The notes: a model not told the origin generated them from the letters alone. A stretch of DNA of 64,000 bases from Myxococcales bacterium (GCA_947483555.1 CANKMW010000002.1:164402-228401); one strand, 5' to 3'. Positions 21,859 to 33,406 are shown, numbered from the stretch's first letter. Translations and numbers: made by a program.

Positions 21859-24575
21859 CCCGGACCGGAGCCCGGACCGGCGGTCACTCGCGCTTGAACG
21901 CCGAACGCCGGCAGCATCGCGGTCGGGCGCTTGTTCTCGTCGTCGTCGCGCACGAAGCGACGCCGACCGGTCTCGTTCCACCATTGCTCCCACCGCTCGC
22001 GCGCGGCGTCGCGCTCGCGGCGGCCCTGGTTGGCATCGAAGCCGAAGTACTCGCCGGTCAAACGGCGGAGATCGTCGGCGGCCGCGCCACGCATCGTCGC
22101 GTCCTTGTGCCCCAGCGCCTCGATGAGCCACTCGATGCGGTGCCGCGCCTTGTGCTCTTCCCACCACTTGCGCCAGCGCCGCTCGGAGGTGCCGTGATCG
22201 GCGCGGGTCAGCGACATCAAGGCGCGGCGGGCGTGCTCGCCGCGCTTGCCATCGCGACCGATCACGTCGATGAGGTCCGAGATCGCGGCCACGTCAGCCA
22301 GCTCGGCGATCGCCGAGGCCCCGGCCGCGACCCGCTCGAGATCGTCGCTGTGCAGGGCGTGGCGGCAGCGGATCATGGCCAGGTCGAGGTCGCGCAGCGG
22401 GTAGCCCACCAGCGCCTCGACCGCCGAGCTGCGCACCCCGTAGTCGCTGTCGAACAGCCGCTCGACCAGCGCGTACACCGCGCTGCGGGGGCGGATCGCG
22501 GCGGTGCACACGGTGGCGTAGAACCGCACGTCGCGCCTCGAATCACCCAACTTCTCGAGCAGCAGGTCGCCGACCGGCGCGCCCAGCCGGACCACCAGCT
22601 CGAGCAAGCCGCCGTACTGCCCGGGGCGCAGCGCGCGGCCGCTGACCTGATACCGATCGACGCGCAGCCGACCCGGGAAGCGGCTCGGCAACAGCGGTCC
22701 GCTCTCGTCGGCGCGCGCCACCGCCTCGGCCAGCGCGAGCTCGGCACGGGCGTCGTCGTCGCCCTCGACCTCGTCGAGCACGACGGCGATCGGCCGCAGC
22801 GACGGCGCCACGGTGATCGAGCCGGAGGCGACCTGGACGTGGGGCCCGGTCGGGGCCGACTCGGACAGCGGCAGGGCTGGCGTCGCGGCCCGTTCGGGCA
22901 CCGACCACTCGCCGCGCTTGGTCAACACCTTCTTGGTCGCCACCTCGTCGACATCGACGCTGGCGGCCGGCACGCCCGCCACCTCGGCGGGCGCGCGATA
23001 GCCGACCGCCTTCGAGCGCATGATCAGCCGTCCGAGCGCATCGGAGGTGGCCGCGGCCAGCGGCAGCAGCTCGGTGACCTCGGCCAGCGTCACGGGCTCG
23101 CTGCCGCGATGCGCCACCGCCAGCGCGATGCAACGATCGCGAAGCACGATCGGCAGCAGCAGCGCCGTCGGCGGCACCACGCCGCCCATGCGCGCGATCA
23201 TCACGTCGATGTCGACCTTGCCGCTGGCGACCGGCCCGACGTACGGGTGGCGGGCATGGGTCGTCGACTGGAACGGCGAGGTCGTATCGAGCGGGATGAG
23301 CACCGACGGCATCGCCGCGATGTCGAGGCCGTCGTCGGCCAGCGCGATCCGCCCGATCGCGGCGCCACCCTGGACCGTCAACAGGCCCGCCCAGCGGGTG
23401 CGGCCACGCAGGGCGCGTAGCAGCGCCACGAACACCCGATCGCGATCGGTCGCCGCCGCCATCAGCGCGCGGGCGATCGGCACCGACAGCGGACTGCCGT
23501 CGTCGGGGACGTCGGGCACCGGTGGCACGCTCAGCGGCGTGTTACCGCTCGCCAGGGGCCGGGTCGGCACGCCGTCGCTGGTCGGCCCCGAGGTCGGCCC
23601 CGAGATCGGCGCCGAGTCGCGGATCGACGCCGTCGCCGAGCGCCGCTCGGTGGCCTCGACGCGACGGACCTCGGCGCTGGCGAAGTGGGCGGCCATCGCC
23701 GGCGTCGACATCTCCGCCGTGCGCGTGCGCGGCGCGATCGGCGGTGACGGCGTCTCGCCCTCCATCGGCTCGTCGGCGGTCAGCTCCAGCGCCGGGTACG
23801 ACGGCTCGGTCACCGGCCGGGCCGGCGCGACCTCGGCGGCGCGCACCGGCGGCGGCTCGGTCTGCGGCCGCGGTGGCGGCGCCACCGCGATCTCGCGGGT
23901 GACCCGACGCTCGCCCCGCTCGGTCGATGCCGGCGGCGGCGCCACGGTGACCGGCGCACGCTCGGGCTCGGGGGTGTGCATGCGCATCGTGGCCTGATCG
24001 GGCCCGACCGGCCGCACCACCGGCGAGATCACGTCGACCACCAGGTGCGGTTCGCCGTCGACGATCACGGTGCGCGACCGCCCCACCGGCGACGTGATCG
24101 GCGACGAGTCGGCGGCCCGCGCCAGGGTCGAGAAGCGGGCCGTCGGCTGGCCGCCGTAGTCACGGGCCAGGACGACGTGCCAGCGGTACTCGGGCACGAT
24201 CAGCGGCTGGACCGGCGCGTCGAGCTGATCGGCCAGCTCCTCGAGCAACCCCATGTCGACCGGATCGTAGACCAGCGCCCGCAGCGAGCCGTTGTCGAGC
24301 GACAGCGGCGCCACGCGGTGGATGAGCGCCAGGTCGTGCGAGCACAGCCGCACCGCCTCGGCGTCGTAGACGCTGCACTCGGCGCGGGTCGCCGGCGGCA
24401 GGCCCGACGACAGCGCCAGGTACTGCGTCAGGCGGTCCTCCGACACCAGCCCCATCTCGAGCAGGGTGGTATCGAGGCTGCCGCCGTAGATCACCTGGCG
24501 CTGGAACGCCTTCTCCATGCGCTTGACCCCGACGAGCCCGTCGCGGACGAGGAGGGAGCTCAGGCGGGAGGACAT
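21855..24575 (-). CDS. Large MshEN / GAF-like / HEAT-repeat protein
   Basis: A 906-residue protein. The N-terminal ~150 residues match the MshEN module that in type II secretion and pilus ATPases binds cyclic di-GMP (MSSRLSSLLVRDGLVGVKRMEKA, shown in part). A Pro-rich linker (about 165-345) leads to a GAF-like domain (about 350-500) and C-terminal HEAT-like repeats (about 640-850: LGDSRRDVRFYATV, DYGVRSSAVEALVG). No ATPase domain follows, so it is not a secretion ATPase. A c-di-GMP-responsive scaffold is plausible. ATG 24575; the RDD gene lies 20 bases upstream on the same strand. Confidence 0.7.
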   Translation of the reverse strand: MSSRLSSLLVRDGLVGVKRMEKAFQRQVIYGGSLDTTLLEMGLVSEDRLTQYLALSSGLPPATRAECSVYDAEAVRLCSHDLALIHRVAPLSLDNGSLRALVYDPVDMGLLEELADQLDAPVQPLIVPEYRWHVVLARDYGGQPTARFSTLARAADSSPITSPVGRSRTVIVDGEPHLVVDVISPVVRPVGPDQATMRMHTPEPERAPVTVAPPPASTERGERRVTREIAVAPPPRPQTEPPPVRAAEVAPARPVTEPSYPALELTADEPMEGETPSPPIAPRTRTAEMSTPAMAAHFASAEVRRVEATERRSATASIRDSAPISGPTSGPTSDGVPTRPLASGNTPLSVPPVPDVPDDGSPLSVPIARALMAAATDRDRVFVALLRALRGRTRWAGLLTVQGGAAIGRIALADDGLDIAAMPSVLIPLDTTSPFQSTTHARHPYVGPVASGKVDIDVMIARMGGVVPPTALLLPIVLRDRCIALAVAHRGSEPVTLAEVTELLPLAAATSDALGRLIMRSKAVGYRAPAEVAGVPAASVDVDEVATKKVLTKRGEWSVPERAATPALPLSESAPTGPHVQVASGSITVAPSLRPIAVVLDEVEGDDDARAELALAEAVARADESGPLLPSRFPGRLRVDRYQVSGRALRPGQYGGLLELVVRLGAPVGDLLLEKLGDSRRDVRFYATVCTAAIRPRSAVYALVERLFDSDYGVRSSAVEALVGYPLRDLDLAMIRCRHALHSDDLERVAAGASAIAELADVAAISDLIDVIGRDGKRGEHARRALMSLTRADHGTSERRWRKWWEEHKARHRIEWLIEALGHKDATMRGAAADDLRRLTGEYFGFDANQGRRERDAARERWEQWWNETGRRRFVRDDDENKRPTAMLPAFGVQARVTAGPGSGPG

Positions 24576-24595
24576 GGGCAGGGCCTAGCCTAGGA

Positions 24596-25192
24596 CTACT
24601 GCGTCGCGCGGATGACGTACGTGCCAGCGATCCAATCGTGGAGGCCCCGCTTCTCGGGGTCAAAACCGATCCACAGGAACCCGAGGAACAGCGTCGCCAG
24701 GGACGCCAGGTAGCCGGTGGTCCGCAGGCCAACCCGCAGATACGACGGCGGATCGCCGTAGACGTCGATGACGCGGATCTGCATCACCCGCATCCCCAGG
24801 GTCTGCTGGATGGTGGCCTGGAACACGAACAGGTAGATCGAGGTCACCGCCAGCGCGATGATCACCGCGGTCATCACCGCCGGATCGCTGGTCAGCATCA
24901 GGTCGAGCCAGAAATCGAGGTCGGTGTGCTTGCCCGGCGGCAGGTGGATCCCCGCGATCGCGCTGGCGATCCAGGTCAGCACCAGGGACACCGGCACGAT
25001 CACGCCGACGTCGATCGCCGCGGCCGCGAAGCGCCGCCAGAACCCGGCCACCCGCACGGTCGCCGGCGCCGAGCGCGCCCCCACGGTCGTCGGCCGTTCC
25101 CGCACCGGCTCGGCGGACCGCTCGCGCACCGGCGCCGGCCGTTCGCTCGCGGCGAGGACCGGGCCAAGGAACGCGGGATCGCCGTCGCTCAT
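24596..25192 (-). CDS. RDD-family membrane protein
   Basis: A 198-residue protein starting at ATG 25192. The N-terminus is disordered and rich in Arg, Glu and Pro. The RDD domain starts near residue 48 (VAGFWRRFAAAAIDVGV) and has about three to four membrane helices with the C-terminal FDPEKRGLHDWIAGTYV typical of the family. RDD proteins are sometimes ion transporters, but most are uncharacterised. It lies upstream of and on the same strand as the MshEN/HEAT gene. Confidence 0.85.
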   Translation of the reverse strand: MSDGDPAFLGPVLAASERPAPVRERSAEPVRERPTTVGARSAPATVRVAGFWRRFAAAAIDVGVIVPVSLVLTWIASAIAGIHLPPGKHTDLDFWLDLMLTSDPAVMTAVIIALAVTSIYLFVFQATIQQTLGMRVMQIRVIDVYGDPPSYLRVGLRTTGYLASLATLFLGFLWIGFDPEKRGLHDWIAGTYVIRATQ

Positions 25193-25267
25193 GCTGCCGT
25201 TATACGGCCGGGCCGCCCCCGGGCGCAAATCCCGGGCCGGCCGGGGTGCCTCCCCGAATGACGCATT

Positions 25268-25951
25268 TCAGTCGCTCGCACCCACCTGTCCGACGTTCCA
25301 GGTCTGGTACTTCGTGATGATCGGCCCGAGTTTATCGCTGGGAAGCTCGGTCGTGTACGAGGTCCCGTCGACCGCGTCGAGCATGCAATCGAGTGCTCGA
25401 GCCGTCTGGTCCGTTGTCAGCCCAGACTCGACGATCATCACCGGAAGATCGGCACCGTCGTCGATGACCGGGCTCACCCGTCCCACGCCGACCCCGGTCT
25501 CGTGTCGGAGCGTGTACTGGAATTCGATCTTGCTGTTCCCTTCGAGCGTTTTCCAGCACGCACGAGCCCTCGGCGCGACGACCTCCAGCATGTACCGGTC
25601 GGTGTCGTGGCTGAATCGATCCCAGCGCGGTGTCCGAGGCGCCTGATCGGTCGCGGCGACATTCTGGTTGGTCCCAAGCGGCGGCGCATCTTCGGGATTC
25701 GACGTCGTCGCGACCGCCTGCTCGGTGAGCACATCGTCGCTCCCGCCGAGATCGCGCGAGGGTGCCGGGAGGGTTGCCATGCGCGGGCCGGGTGCACCGA
25801 CCACGGATTTCGCCGCGACTTGTTCCACGACGCGGCCACCGTTCGCGTTCGCGGCCAGACCGGGAACACGACTGCGAGAGTGCGACAGCCACGAGACAGC
25901 CAGGACGACCAAGGCGACCGCGGCCGTGATGATGATGGTCAGCCTGTGCAT
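25268..25951 (-). CDS. Anchored or exported protein of unknown function
   Basis: A 227-residue protein with an N-terminal hydrophobic segment (MHRLTIIITAAVALVVLAVSW). A low-complexity linker follows, then a C-terminal domain of about 110 residues (RYMLEVVAPRARACWKTL, KIEFQYTLRHETGVGVG, ARALDCMLDAVDG). The C-terminal part resembles the TonB-like or AgmX-type C-terminal modules of myxobacterial adhesion/motility proteins, with low certainty. The two cysteines may pair. The 171 bases upstream hold only a spacer. Confidence 0.55.
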   Translation of the reverse strand: MHRLTIIITAAVALVVLAVSWLSHSRSRVPGLAANANGGRVVEQVAAKSVVGAPGPRMATLPAPSRDLGGSDDVLTEQAVATTSNPEDAPPLGTNQNVAATDQAPRTPRWDRFSHDTDRYMLEVVAPRARACWKTLEGNSKIEFQYTLRHETGVGVGRVSPVIDDGADLPVMIVESGLTTDQTARALDCMLDAVDGTSYTTELPSDKLGPIITKYQTWNVGQVGASD

Positions 25952-26122
25952 GGCACCAGCTCAGTCGTTCCTTCTCAATTGCCCGACAGAGTCGGGCGGT
26001 CAGTGAAGCGAGCACTCGCATCGCTTTGACCGCCTCTATCGACGGCCACGCCCACCGGTTGCGCAAGAAGAGAAAGGAAACGCATGAACAGCGGTTGGAC
26101 CTTTGCTACCAGGGTGAGGCCG

Positions 26123-27376
26123 CTACCGATAGCGACGGGCGTCGCCGCAGTAGTCCTCGACCTCGTCGGCCAGGCGGGCGAGCTCGCAGGCGCGCTGGAC
26201 CATCGCGGCGCCCTCGGTGCGGTCGCCGGGCCATGCACCGGTGACGAAGAAGACGCCGCCGGCGTTGCAGCCGCGGGCGTCGCCCAGCTCGCAGCCGCGG
26301 CGCACCAGCCGGACCGCCTCGAGCTTGTCGCCGCGGCCGGCGACCAGCTCGGCGAGGTTGCTGCAGCCGCCGCTGACGTCGCCGTCGCAGGCGCGGCGGT
26401 AGAAGCCCTCCGCCCGGGCCTCGTCCCGCGTCACGCCCTCGCCGGCCTCGTAGAAGTAGCCGATCGACTGGCAGCTCGCGAGGTGGCCGCTCGTGCACAA
26501 GATGAGGGCGAGGCGCGCCGCGGTCCCGACGTCCTGCGCGATGCCGTCGCCGGCGTTGAGCGCCAGCAGGTATCCCAGACAGCCGTCAGGATCGCGGCCG
26601 TCGCACCCGGCCCGAAACAGTCGGACCGCCTCCTCCAGATCGGAGGCCACGCCGACCCCGTCGCGGTACATGCGGCCGGCCGCGGTGCAGCCGGCCGCCT
26701 CGTGCGCCGCGCACGCTTCCTCGCGTAGGCGGAGCGCGTGGTGCAGCTGCGCCGCGCCGGTCTCCAGCAGGTTCGCCAGGTACAGGCACCCCAGCGGGTC
26801 GCCGTCATCGCACGCCCGCCGGTAGAGCTGGACGGCAACCCGGGCGTCGGCCTCGACCCCGAGGCCGTGCTCGAATCCGACGCCGAGGTTCACGCACGCG
26901 CGCGGGTGCCCACGATCGCAGGTCTCGCGCATCAGCGTCCGCCCCGCCGCCTCGTCGGCGGGCACGCCCCGGCCATGGGTCAACGCCAGGGCGTGTGAGG
27001 TACAGGCGCGCAGCTCGCCCAGCCGGCATCCGGTCGCGAACATCTCGGCGGCAATGGCCAGATCGATCGCGGCGCCGACCCCGTCGCGGCGGTGGCGGCC
27101 GAGGTGGAAGCAACCACCGCCGTCGTCGGCAGCGCAGGCACGGCCGAACAGCACGCCGGCCCGTTCTCGATCGACGGCGACGCCGTCGCCGTCCTCGAGC
27201 AAGAGGCCCAGCGCCACGCAGTCGCCGGGGGCACCGCCGGCGCAGCCGCGCTCGAGCGCGGTGATCGGATCCACCCGGGGTCGCCGCTGGCGCGCACGCT
27301 TCGGCTGCGCCGCCGTGCATGCGGCGACCAGCACGACCAGCACGAGCGCGAGCGCGAGCGGCGAGTAGCGGTTCAC
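26123..27376 (-). CDS. Cysteine-rich Sel1-repeat lipoprotein
   Basis: A 417-residue lipoprotein: LVLVVLVAAC is a clear lipobox. The rest is about ten Sel1-like repeats, each a helix pair with two cysteines (RACDDGDPLGCLYLANLLE, RACDGDVSGGCSNLAELV), as in secreted Hcp-type proteins. Such repeats bind other proteins or glycans. The start is GTG 27376, overlapping the stop of the SGNH gene as GTGA; an upstream TTG at 27391 is an alternative. Last gene of the operon. Confidence 0.85.
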   Translation of the reverse strand: MNRYSPLALALVLVVLVAACTAAQPKRARQRRPRVDPITALERGCAGGAPGDCVALGLLLEDGDGVAVDRERAGVLFGRACAADDGGGCFHLGRHRRDGVGAAIDLAIAAEMFATGCRLGELRACTSHALALTHGRGVPADEAAGRTLMRETCDRGHPRACVNLGVGFEHGLGVEADARVAVQLYRRACDDGDPLGCLYLANLLETGAAQLHHALRLREEACAAHEAAGCTAAGRMYRDGVGVASDLEEAVRLFRAGCDGRDPDGCLGYLLALNAGDGIAQDVGTAARLALILCTSGHLASCQSIGYFYEAGEGVTRDEARAEGFYRRACDGDVSGGCSNLAELVAGRGDKLEAVRLVRRGCELGDARGCNAGGVFFVTGAWPGDRTEGAAMVQRACELARLADEVEDYCGDARRYR

Positions 27377-28752
27377 GGGCCGGCCTCGCAATCCGGGTCG
27401 CCCGGCTCGCAGGCCAGGACGACCAGGGTGTAGGCGCCGCTGTGCTCGAATCCGCCCGAGACGAAGCTGTCGACGACGATCGCGTGCTCGCCGGCCGGCA
27501 CGGTGCGATCGACCAGGCGATCGGCGCGCTCGACGCAGCCACCGCCGCCGTCGAGCACGTGGACGTCGACATCGACGCCGCCGCGGTCGAGCACGACCAC
27601 GCGCAGCCCCGCCGCCGCCGGCAGCGCGAGGTGGTAGACGATCTCGGGCCCGGACTCGTCCTGCCCGCTGTCACAGCCCGGATAGGCGTCGAGCCCACGC
27701 CCGCCGCCGCCGGTGTCGAACGTGTGCGTGAACGGCAGGGTGTCGATCACGAACGGATCGGCGGCGGTGCCGCGGCCGACCACCGGCGGCAGCGCCTCGG
27801 CGTCAGGCGCAGCCCCGCCATCGACGATCGCGGCGGCGCCGGCCAGCGCCTCGAGGTAGTGCAGGTTGCGCTGGTTGTTGCCGAAGCCGAGCCCGGCCGC
27901 GGTCAGCACGCACGGCTGCGCGCGCCCGCCGGTCACATACGTGTTGTGGTGCAGGCCGTCGCCGGCCAGGCCCTGGGCCGGCAGCGCCGCCGTCGCGTTC
28001 CACATGCTGACGTACGGCAACTGGCGCGCCTCGGCGAGCGCGCGGGTGACGGCGTCGTAGGTCGCGATCCAGCGCGCCGCCGTGGCGACGTCGGTGCGCG
28101 GCGGGAGACCGACGACGATCGCGACGCTACCGGCGGTCGCGACCTCGTCGAGCAGCTGGTTCATCGCGTCCCAGAAGCCAGGCAGCGCCGAGGCGTGGCT
28201 GGTGCCTTGCTCCATGTCGTTGCTGCCGTAGGCGACGACCGCGAAGCCGGCCGAGGTCGCCGCCAGCTCGCGAGCAAGCGGCGACGGCGTGCCGGTGATG
28301 GCCCAGCGCGCGGTGCGGCCGATCTCGGCGGCCAGGCTCTGGCGATCGAACGGTGTGGTCGCGCCGATCGCGCCGCCACGGAAGCGGGCGATCGCCGGCA
28401 CGAGGTGATCACGACCGTCGAGGTCGATCACGTACGACGAGCCGGCGGTCCCGGTGTAACAGGTGAGCAGGTTGGGGCTGACGGTGTGGGAGTCGCCGAT
28501 CTTGGCGAACACGTCGTCGCGGGTCGCCCCGGCGGCCGCGATCACCCGCAGTCGCCCGCCGACGCTCTCGGTGAGCGGCGAGCGGATGGCGTCGGACGGA
28601 TAGCGGGTCGACATCGCCGCGCCGGCACCATCGACGCCGGCACCGGCGTCGACCCCGGGCTCGTCGCCCGGCTCGCTGCACGCCGCCAGCCCCGCGCTCA
28701 GCACGGCGACCATGGACGCCGCCCGCGATCGCGCCGCGGCCACGGCCGTCAT
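27373..28752 (-). CDS. SGNH/GDSL-hydrolase-like lipoprotein
   Basis: A 459-residue lipoprotein with a signal peptide ending in LAAC (Cys at residue 25). The SGNH features are block I IGDSH (S88), an inner GSND motif and the C-terminal DGLHHNT (Asp-His). A beta-rich C-terminal domain follows (about 345-455). Family enzymes are esterases or acyltransferases; the substrate is unknown. The ATG overlaps the permease stop (ATGA), and its own stop overlaps the next start. Confidence 0.83.
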   Translation of the reverse strand: MTAVAAARSRAASMVAVLSAGLAACSEPGDEPGVDAGAGVDGAGAAMSTRYPSDAIRSPLTESVGGRLRVIAAAGATRDDVFAKIGDSHTVSPNLLTCYTGTAGSSYVIDLDGRDHLVPAIARFRGGAIGATTPFDRQSLAAEIGRTARWAITGTPSPLARELAATSAGFAVVAYGSNDMEQGTSHASALPGFWDAMNQLLDEVATAGSVAIVVGLPPRTDVATAARWIATYDAVTRALAEARQLPYVSMWNATAALPAQGLAGDGLHHNTYVTGGRAQPCVLTAAGLGFGNNQRNLHYLEALAGAAAIVDGGAAPDAEALPPVVGRGTAADPFVIDTLPFTHTFDTGGGGRGLDAYPGCDSGQDESGPEIVYHLALPAAAGLRVVVLDRGGVDVDVHVLDGGGGCVERADRLVDRTVPAGEHAIVVDSFVSGGFEHSGAYTLVVLACEPGDPDCEAGP

Positions 28753-29983
28753 CGCCCCAGGCGCCCGAGCAACATGCCGGCGCCGGCAGCGGCCCCGGCG
28801 GTGACCAGCGCGACGACCGGCCGGCCCGAGGTCGCCGCGGCGATCGCCGCCGGCGCCACCACGAACAGCGCGGCCCAGGTCGTGACGTAGGCGAGGCGGG
28901 CGGTGGCGACGCTGGCGGGTGCGATCGGCATGGTCGCGGTCAGCCGCGGCAGCTCGAGCGGCGGTCGCGCCAGGGCGCGGGTCATCCACCCGGCCAGGAA
29001 GCCGAGCGCGGCGCTGACCGTGCCCAGCCAGGCGGCGAGCTCGGCCGGACCCGCCAGGCCGATCACGACCAGCGTCGCGGCACCGGCGGCGCCGGCAAAC
29101 ACCGCCAGCGGATAGCGACGCCGGAGCAAGCGAGCGAGGCGATCGTGGACCGGCGCCGCGGTCCCGAGGCGATCGCGCACCAGGCGCTCGATCATGGTCG
29201 GCGGATGGATCTCGAGATGGGCGTGGATCTGGCGATCGAGCGCCGCCACCTCGCGCATGGCGAGCGGATAGGTGCGCGGCGCCGCGGTCGTGGCCCACGC
29301 CCCGGCGACCAGCGCCGCGGCCGCGATCAGGGCGATGCCGATCGGACCGGCGCTGTCGCCGCTGCCGCCCAGCCACGGCGCAGCGTAGATCGTCGCCACC
29401 ACGACCCCGGCGATGGCGGTCGCCGGCAGGCCGCCCAGCCAGGTCGTGGTCGGCAACGCGACCTCGCCGCCGCCGACCGCCGACGCCAGGCCGCGCGACT
29501 TGCCGGTCGCGACCAGGTGCGCCGCCGCCAGGCACACCGACGGCACCAGCGCGATCGCCGCCAGCGCCATCGCGGCCGCCAAGCCCGCCGCGCGCGCCGC
29601 GGTCGCGGCGTCGGCGGCGGCGACCACCGCCAGGGATGGCGCCACCGCGACGACGCTCCTGGCGACCGAGCGCGCCGCGCGCACCAGCGCGACGTACCAC
29701 AGCGCCGCACCGGTGATCGGCAGCCGCGCCAGCAGGAGCGCGTCGCGACGCCAGAACATCCGGTACGGCGCGCCGAACATCGCGGGCACGAAGGTCGCGA
29801 GCAGCACGGCGATGATCAGCGTCGTGCCCGGCGTCGCTCCGGCCCCGGCACCATCGAACCACCCGGCCCGACGGGCGACCTCGGCGCCGAGCGCCAGCCC
29901 GACCACGGCCGCGGCGATCCACGCCGGCGCGCGGCCACGGCGGCGCTCCTCGAGATCACCCCAGGCCAGGAGCTCGCGCCCGG

Positions 29984-29987
<4 letters not shown>
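28749..29987 (-). CDS. ABC transporter membrane protein
   Basis: A 412-residue hydrophobic protein with many transmembrane stretches, a large mid-loop (MREVAALDRQIHAHLEIHP) and a C-terminal membrane segment. It follows the ABC ATPase gene with a GTGA overlap (GTG 29987), so it is very likely the partner permease. It resembles no simple family and could carry a non-exporter role. The order ATPase-permease is typical of ABC-2-like exporters. Confidence 0.78.
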
Positions 29988-30730
<743 letters not shown>

Positions 30731-31895
30731 TCGTAGAGCACACGGTACATCACGGTGGCGTCGCCGCCGGCGGGCACGGTGATGCCGAGGCCGATCTGCT
30801 GGGCGCCCTCCTTGGCGACGCGTTCGGCCGTGGAGTGGTAGGCCAGGGTCCAGCACTGGCCGCGGTACAGGTGCTCGCGCACCAGCACCTCGGCGGCACG
30901 CGCGCCGGCGTTGTGCAGCGTCAACCGCACCTCCTCGATCAGTCGCATCGCGTCGTGGTCGATCGAGAAGTCGGTGCGCCGGCGCTGTCCGGTGACGACC
31001 GGCGAGCGACCGATCGCCACGGTGGTGTAGCGCTCGGCGTCGGCCGACGGCGGCAGGAGGCGGCCCTCGCCACGCCACACCAGCGCGCCGCCGTCACCGA
31101 CCGCGAACACGCGCACCGCGCCCGACGGCAGCGGCCGGTCGGCGACCGCCGACAGGTCGACCAGCAGGCTCTCGTCGACCGCGGCCGGCCAGCGCTCGAC
31201 GCCGTAGCGGTCGTCGATCTGCGGCCGCATCGTCGCCGAGTCGAGCCCCGGCCCCACCGGATCGTAGACCAGCGTCGGTCGTAGCGCGATCGCGCCGCCG
31301 CGCAGCGCGAGATCGAGCCGCTGGCCACCGGGCCGCACCGCATGGGTGCCAGGGACCTCGACCACACGCTGCTCGAACGCCGCCGCGGTGGGCGCCGTCG
31401 TCGGGCGGCTGCGATCGAGCACCGCCAGCCGCGCGCGCTGCCAGTGCCGCCCGGTGCCATTGCTGAGGCCGAGCACGCCGTGCAGACGGCCACGGCCACG
31501 ATCGTCGATCAACGTGTAGCTGACCTGCCACGACAACCGGTCGGTGAGGTAGCGCAGCGTGAACCGCGCCCGGCCGGCGTGGCGCGCCTCGACCTCGGCG
31601 ACGATGGCGGGCCCGCGCCCATCGAGATCGTCGACCGCGGTCCAGCCACGCACGCTGACATCCGGCGAGTCGAGCATCAGCGCTCCGACGTCGAGCCCGA
31701 GCGGCCTGGGCAACCGCGCCTGGCCGCGACCGACGCCGACCTCGACCACGACCTCCTCCTCGACGAACGCACCATCGCGATACAGGGTCAGCCGGACGTC
31801 GGCACCACCGTCCTCGACGGCCCCCGTGCGCTGCGCGCTCGCGCATGCGCCCCACGAGGCCAACGCGACGACCAGCGTCAGCACCGGCGCTCCAT

Positions 31896-33308
31896 TCACC
31901 ATGCGTAGACGACGGTATAGGTCAGGGTCTTGCTGCCACCCGACGGCAGCCGGACTCGCCACTCCTGGGCCGAACCGCCCGCACGCTGGCCCTTCTCGTC
32001 CTCCTGATCCATCCGCCAGTTGCTCCATCGATACATGTACTCGCGCGCGATCACATCGACCGCGACCTTGCCCTTGTTCTCGATCTTCAGCTCGACCCGC
32101 TCGCGCAGCGACCGGCCGCCGGGATCGACGCGGCAGTCGAGCTGGCGCCGCTCGCCGGTGATCTCCGGAGCCACGCCGGCCCGGACCCGCAACCCGCCGG
32201 TGGTGGCGTTCACGCGCAGGCTGTCCTCGCCGACGATCGTGAGGCCACCGCTGGCGGCGCGTCGGAACACGCGGACGGTGCCCTCGGGCAGGATCCGCCC
32301 CGGCCCTTCGAGCTCGAGCATCTGCTCGGTGCGCGCGCCGGTCGCCGGGGGCGTGTAGCCGTAACAGTCCTGGAGCGGGTACGCCGACGATTGATCGCCC
32401 ACGGCCTCGAACACGCTGACCCGCCGGGCCTTGACGCCGGTGCGCTTCGGCGCCAGCTCGACCTGCAGCGCGAGGCCGGTGGACAGGTCGACCGGACGCC
32501 CGATCTCGAACGGCACCGGCGCCCGCGCCGGACCAACGACGAAGCCGCCAGCCACCGCCGCCACCGGCGACTCGCTGACCAAGGTCAGCGTGCCGGCGAC
32601 CAGATCGAGCCCGCTGTCGTTGCGCACCGTCGCCCACGCCGTGAAGTCGATGGCGTCGCCGTCGGCGAGCACCGCCGTGTACTCGGGAACCCACGACCAG
32701 CCGTAGGTCCGATAGCTGACCTCGATCGTGTGCTTGCCGGGCCGGCGCACGGCGAGCTTCCACTCCAGGGTCGGTTCGTGGTCGAACCTGGCCGCGCCCA
32801 GCTTGATGTCGACCACGTGCTCGCCGCGACGGATGATCTCCAGTCCGTGGTCGGCGGTCTCGACCACCAGCGCCTCGAGCGAGACCGCGCGCAGCGTGCC
32901 GCTGACCTCGCCCTGCGCCAGCACCACGGTGACCGACTTGCCGACCTGGCGCGCCAGCAGCGCCTCGGGGGTCGCCAGGTTGGCGGCGAACCGTTGCTCG
33001 ACGACGCTGGTGCCGGCTGGATCGGTGACGCTGTGGACCTCGACCGTGGCGGCGTCCATGACCGCGGCGACACCCGGAAAGTGCAGCACGCCGTCACCGC
33101 CGATCTCCACCTCACGTCGGTGGCTGACGAACGCGCCGCCGGCAACGAAGCCGTAGGTGTTGCCGCCAGCGCGCCAGATCGAGACCGCGGTGCGGGCATC
33201 GCGCCGCTCGGCGGCGGCTTGACCGCCGGCGGCGACCGCGGCCGCCGCGGCCAGTCCGATGGTCGCCGCTACCAGCCGCTGACGCGCGGGCGCGTGGTTC
33301 TGCCTCAT
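31896..33308 (-). CDS. DUF4139-domain exported protein, first of two
   Basis: A 470-residue protein with a signal peptide (LVAATIGLAAAAAVAAGGQA). It has the DUF4139 signature with YGWSWVPEYTAVLADGD, a barrel-like body and a C-terminal end PSGGSKTLTYTVVYAW. It begins the six-gene operon, which continues with a paralogue, ABC ATPase, permease, SGNH hydrolase and Sel1 protein, all overlapping. Start ATG 33308. Known relatives are uncharacterised. Confidence 0.78.
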   Translation of the reverse strand: MRQNHAPARQRLVAATIGLAAAAAVAAGGQAAAERRDARTAVSIWRAGGNTYGFVAGGAFVSHRREVEIGGDGVLHFPGVAAVMDAATVEVHSVTDPAGTSVVEQRFAANLATPEALLARQVGKSVTVVLAQGEVSGTLRAVSLEALVVETADHGLEIIRRGEHVVDIKLGAARFDHEPTLEWKLAVRRPGKHTIEVSYRTYGWSWVPEYTAVLADGDAIDFTAWATVRNDSGLDLVAGTLTLVSESPVAAVAGGFVVGPARAPVPFEIGRPVDLSTGLALQVELAPKRTGVKARRVSVFEAVGDQSSAYPLQDCYGYTPPATGARTEQMLELEGPGRILPEGTVRVFRRAASGGLTIVGEDSLRVNATTGGLRVRAGVAPEITGERRQLDCRVDPGGRSLRERVELKIENKGKVAVDVIAREYMYRWSNWRMDQEDEKGQRAGGSAQEWRVRLPSGGSKTLTYTVVYAW

Positions 33309-33406
33309 GCGCCGCCCAGCATAGCAGGACCACCTCGCGCTCGACGCGCGGCACTTCGCCCGCGGCCGGGGCGCGCGGCCGCGGCGGCTCGGATATAGTC
33401 GGCCCC

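Noticed and set aside
27319..28890. Long plus-strand ORF over the SGNH gene
   Set aside because: Antisense to an operon whose minus-strand genes overlap in start/stop codons and have clear domain motifs.
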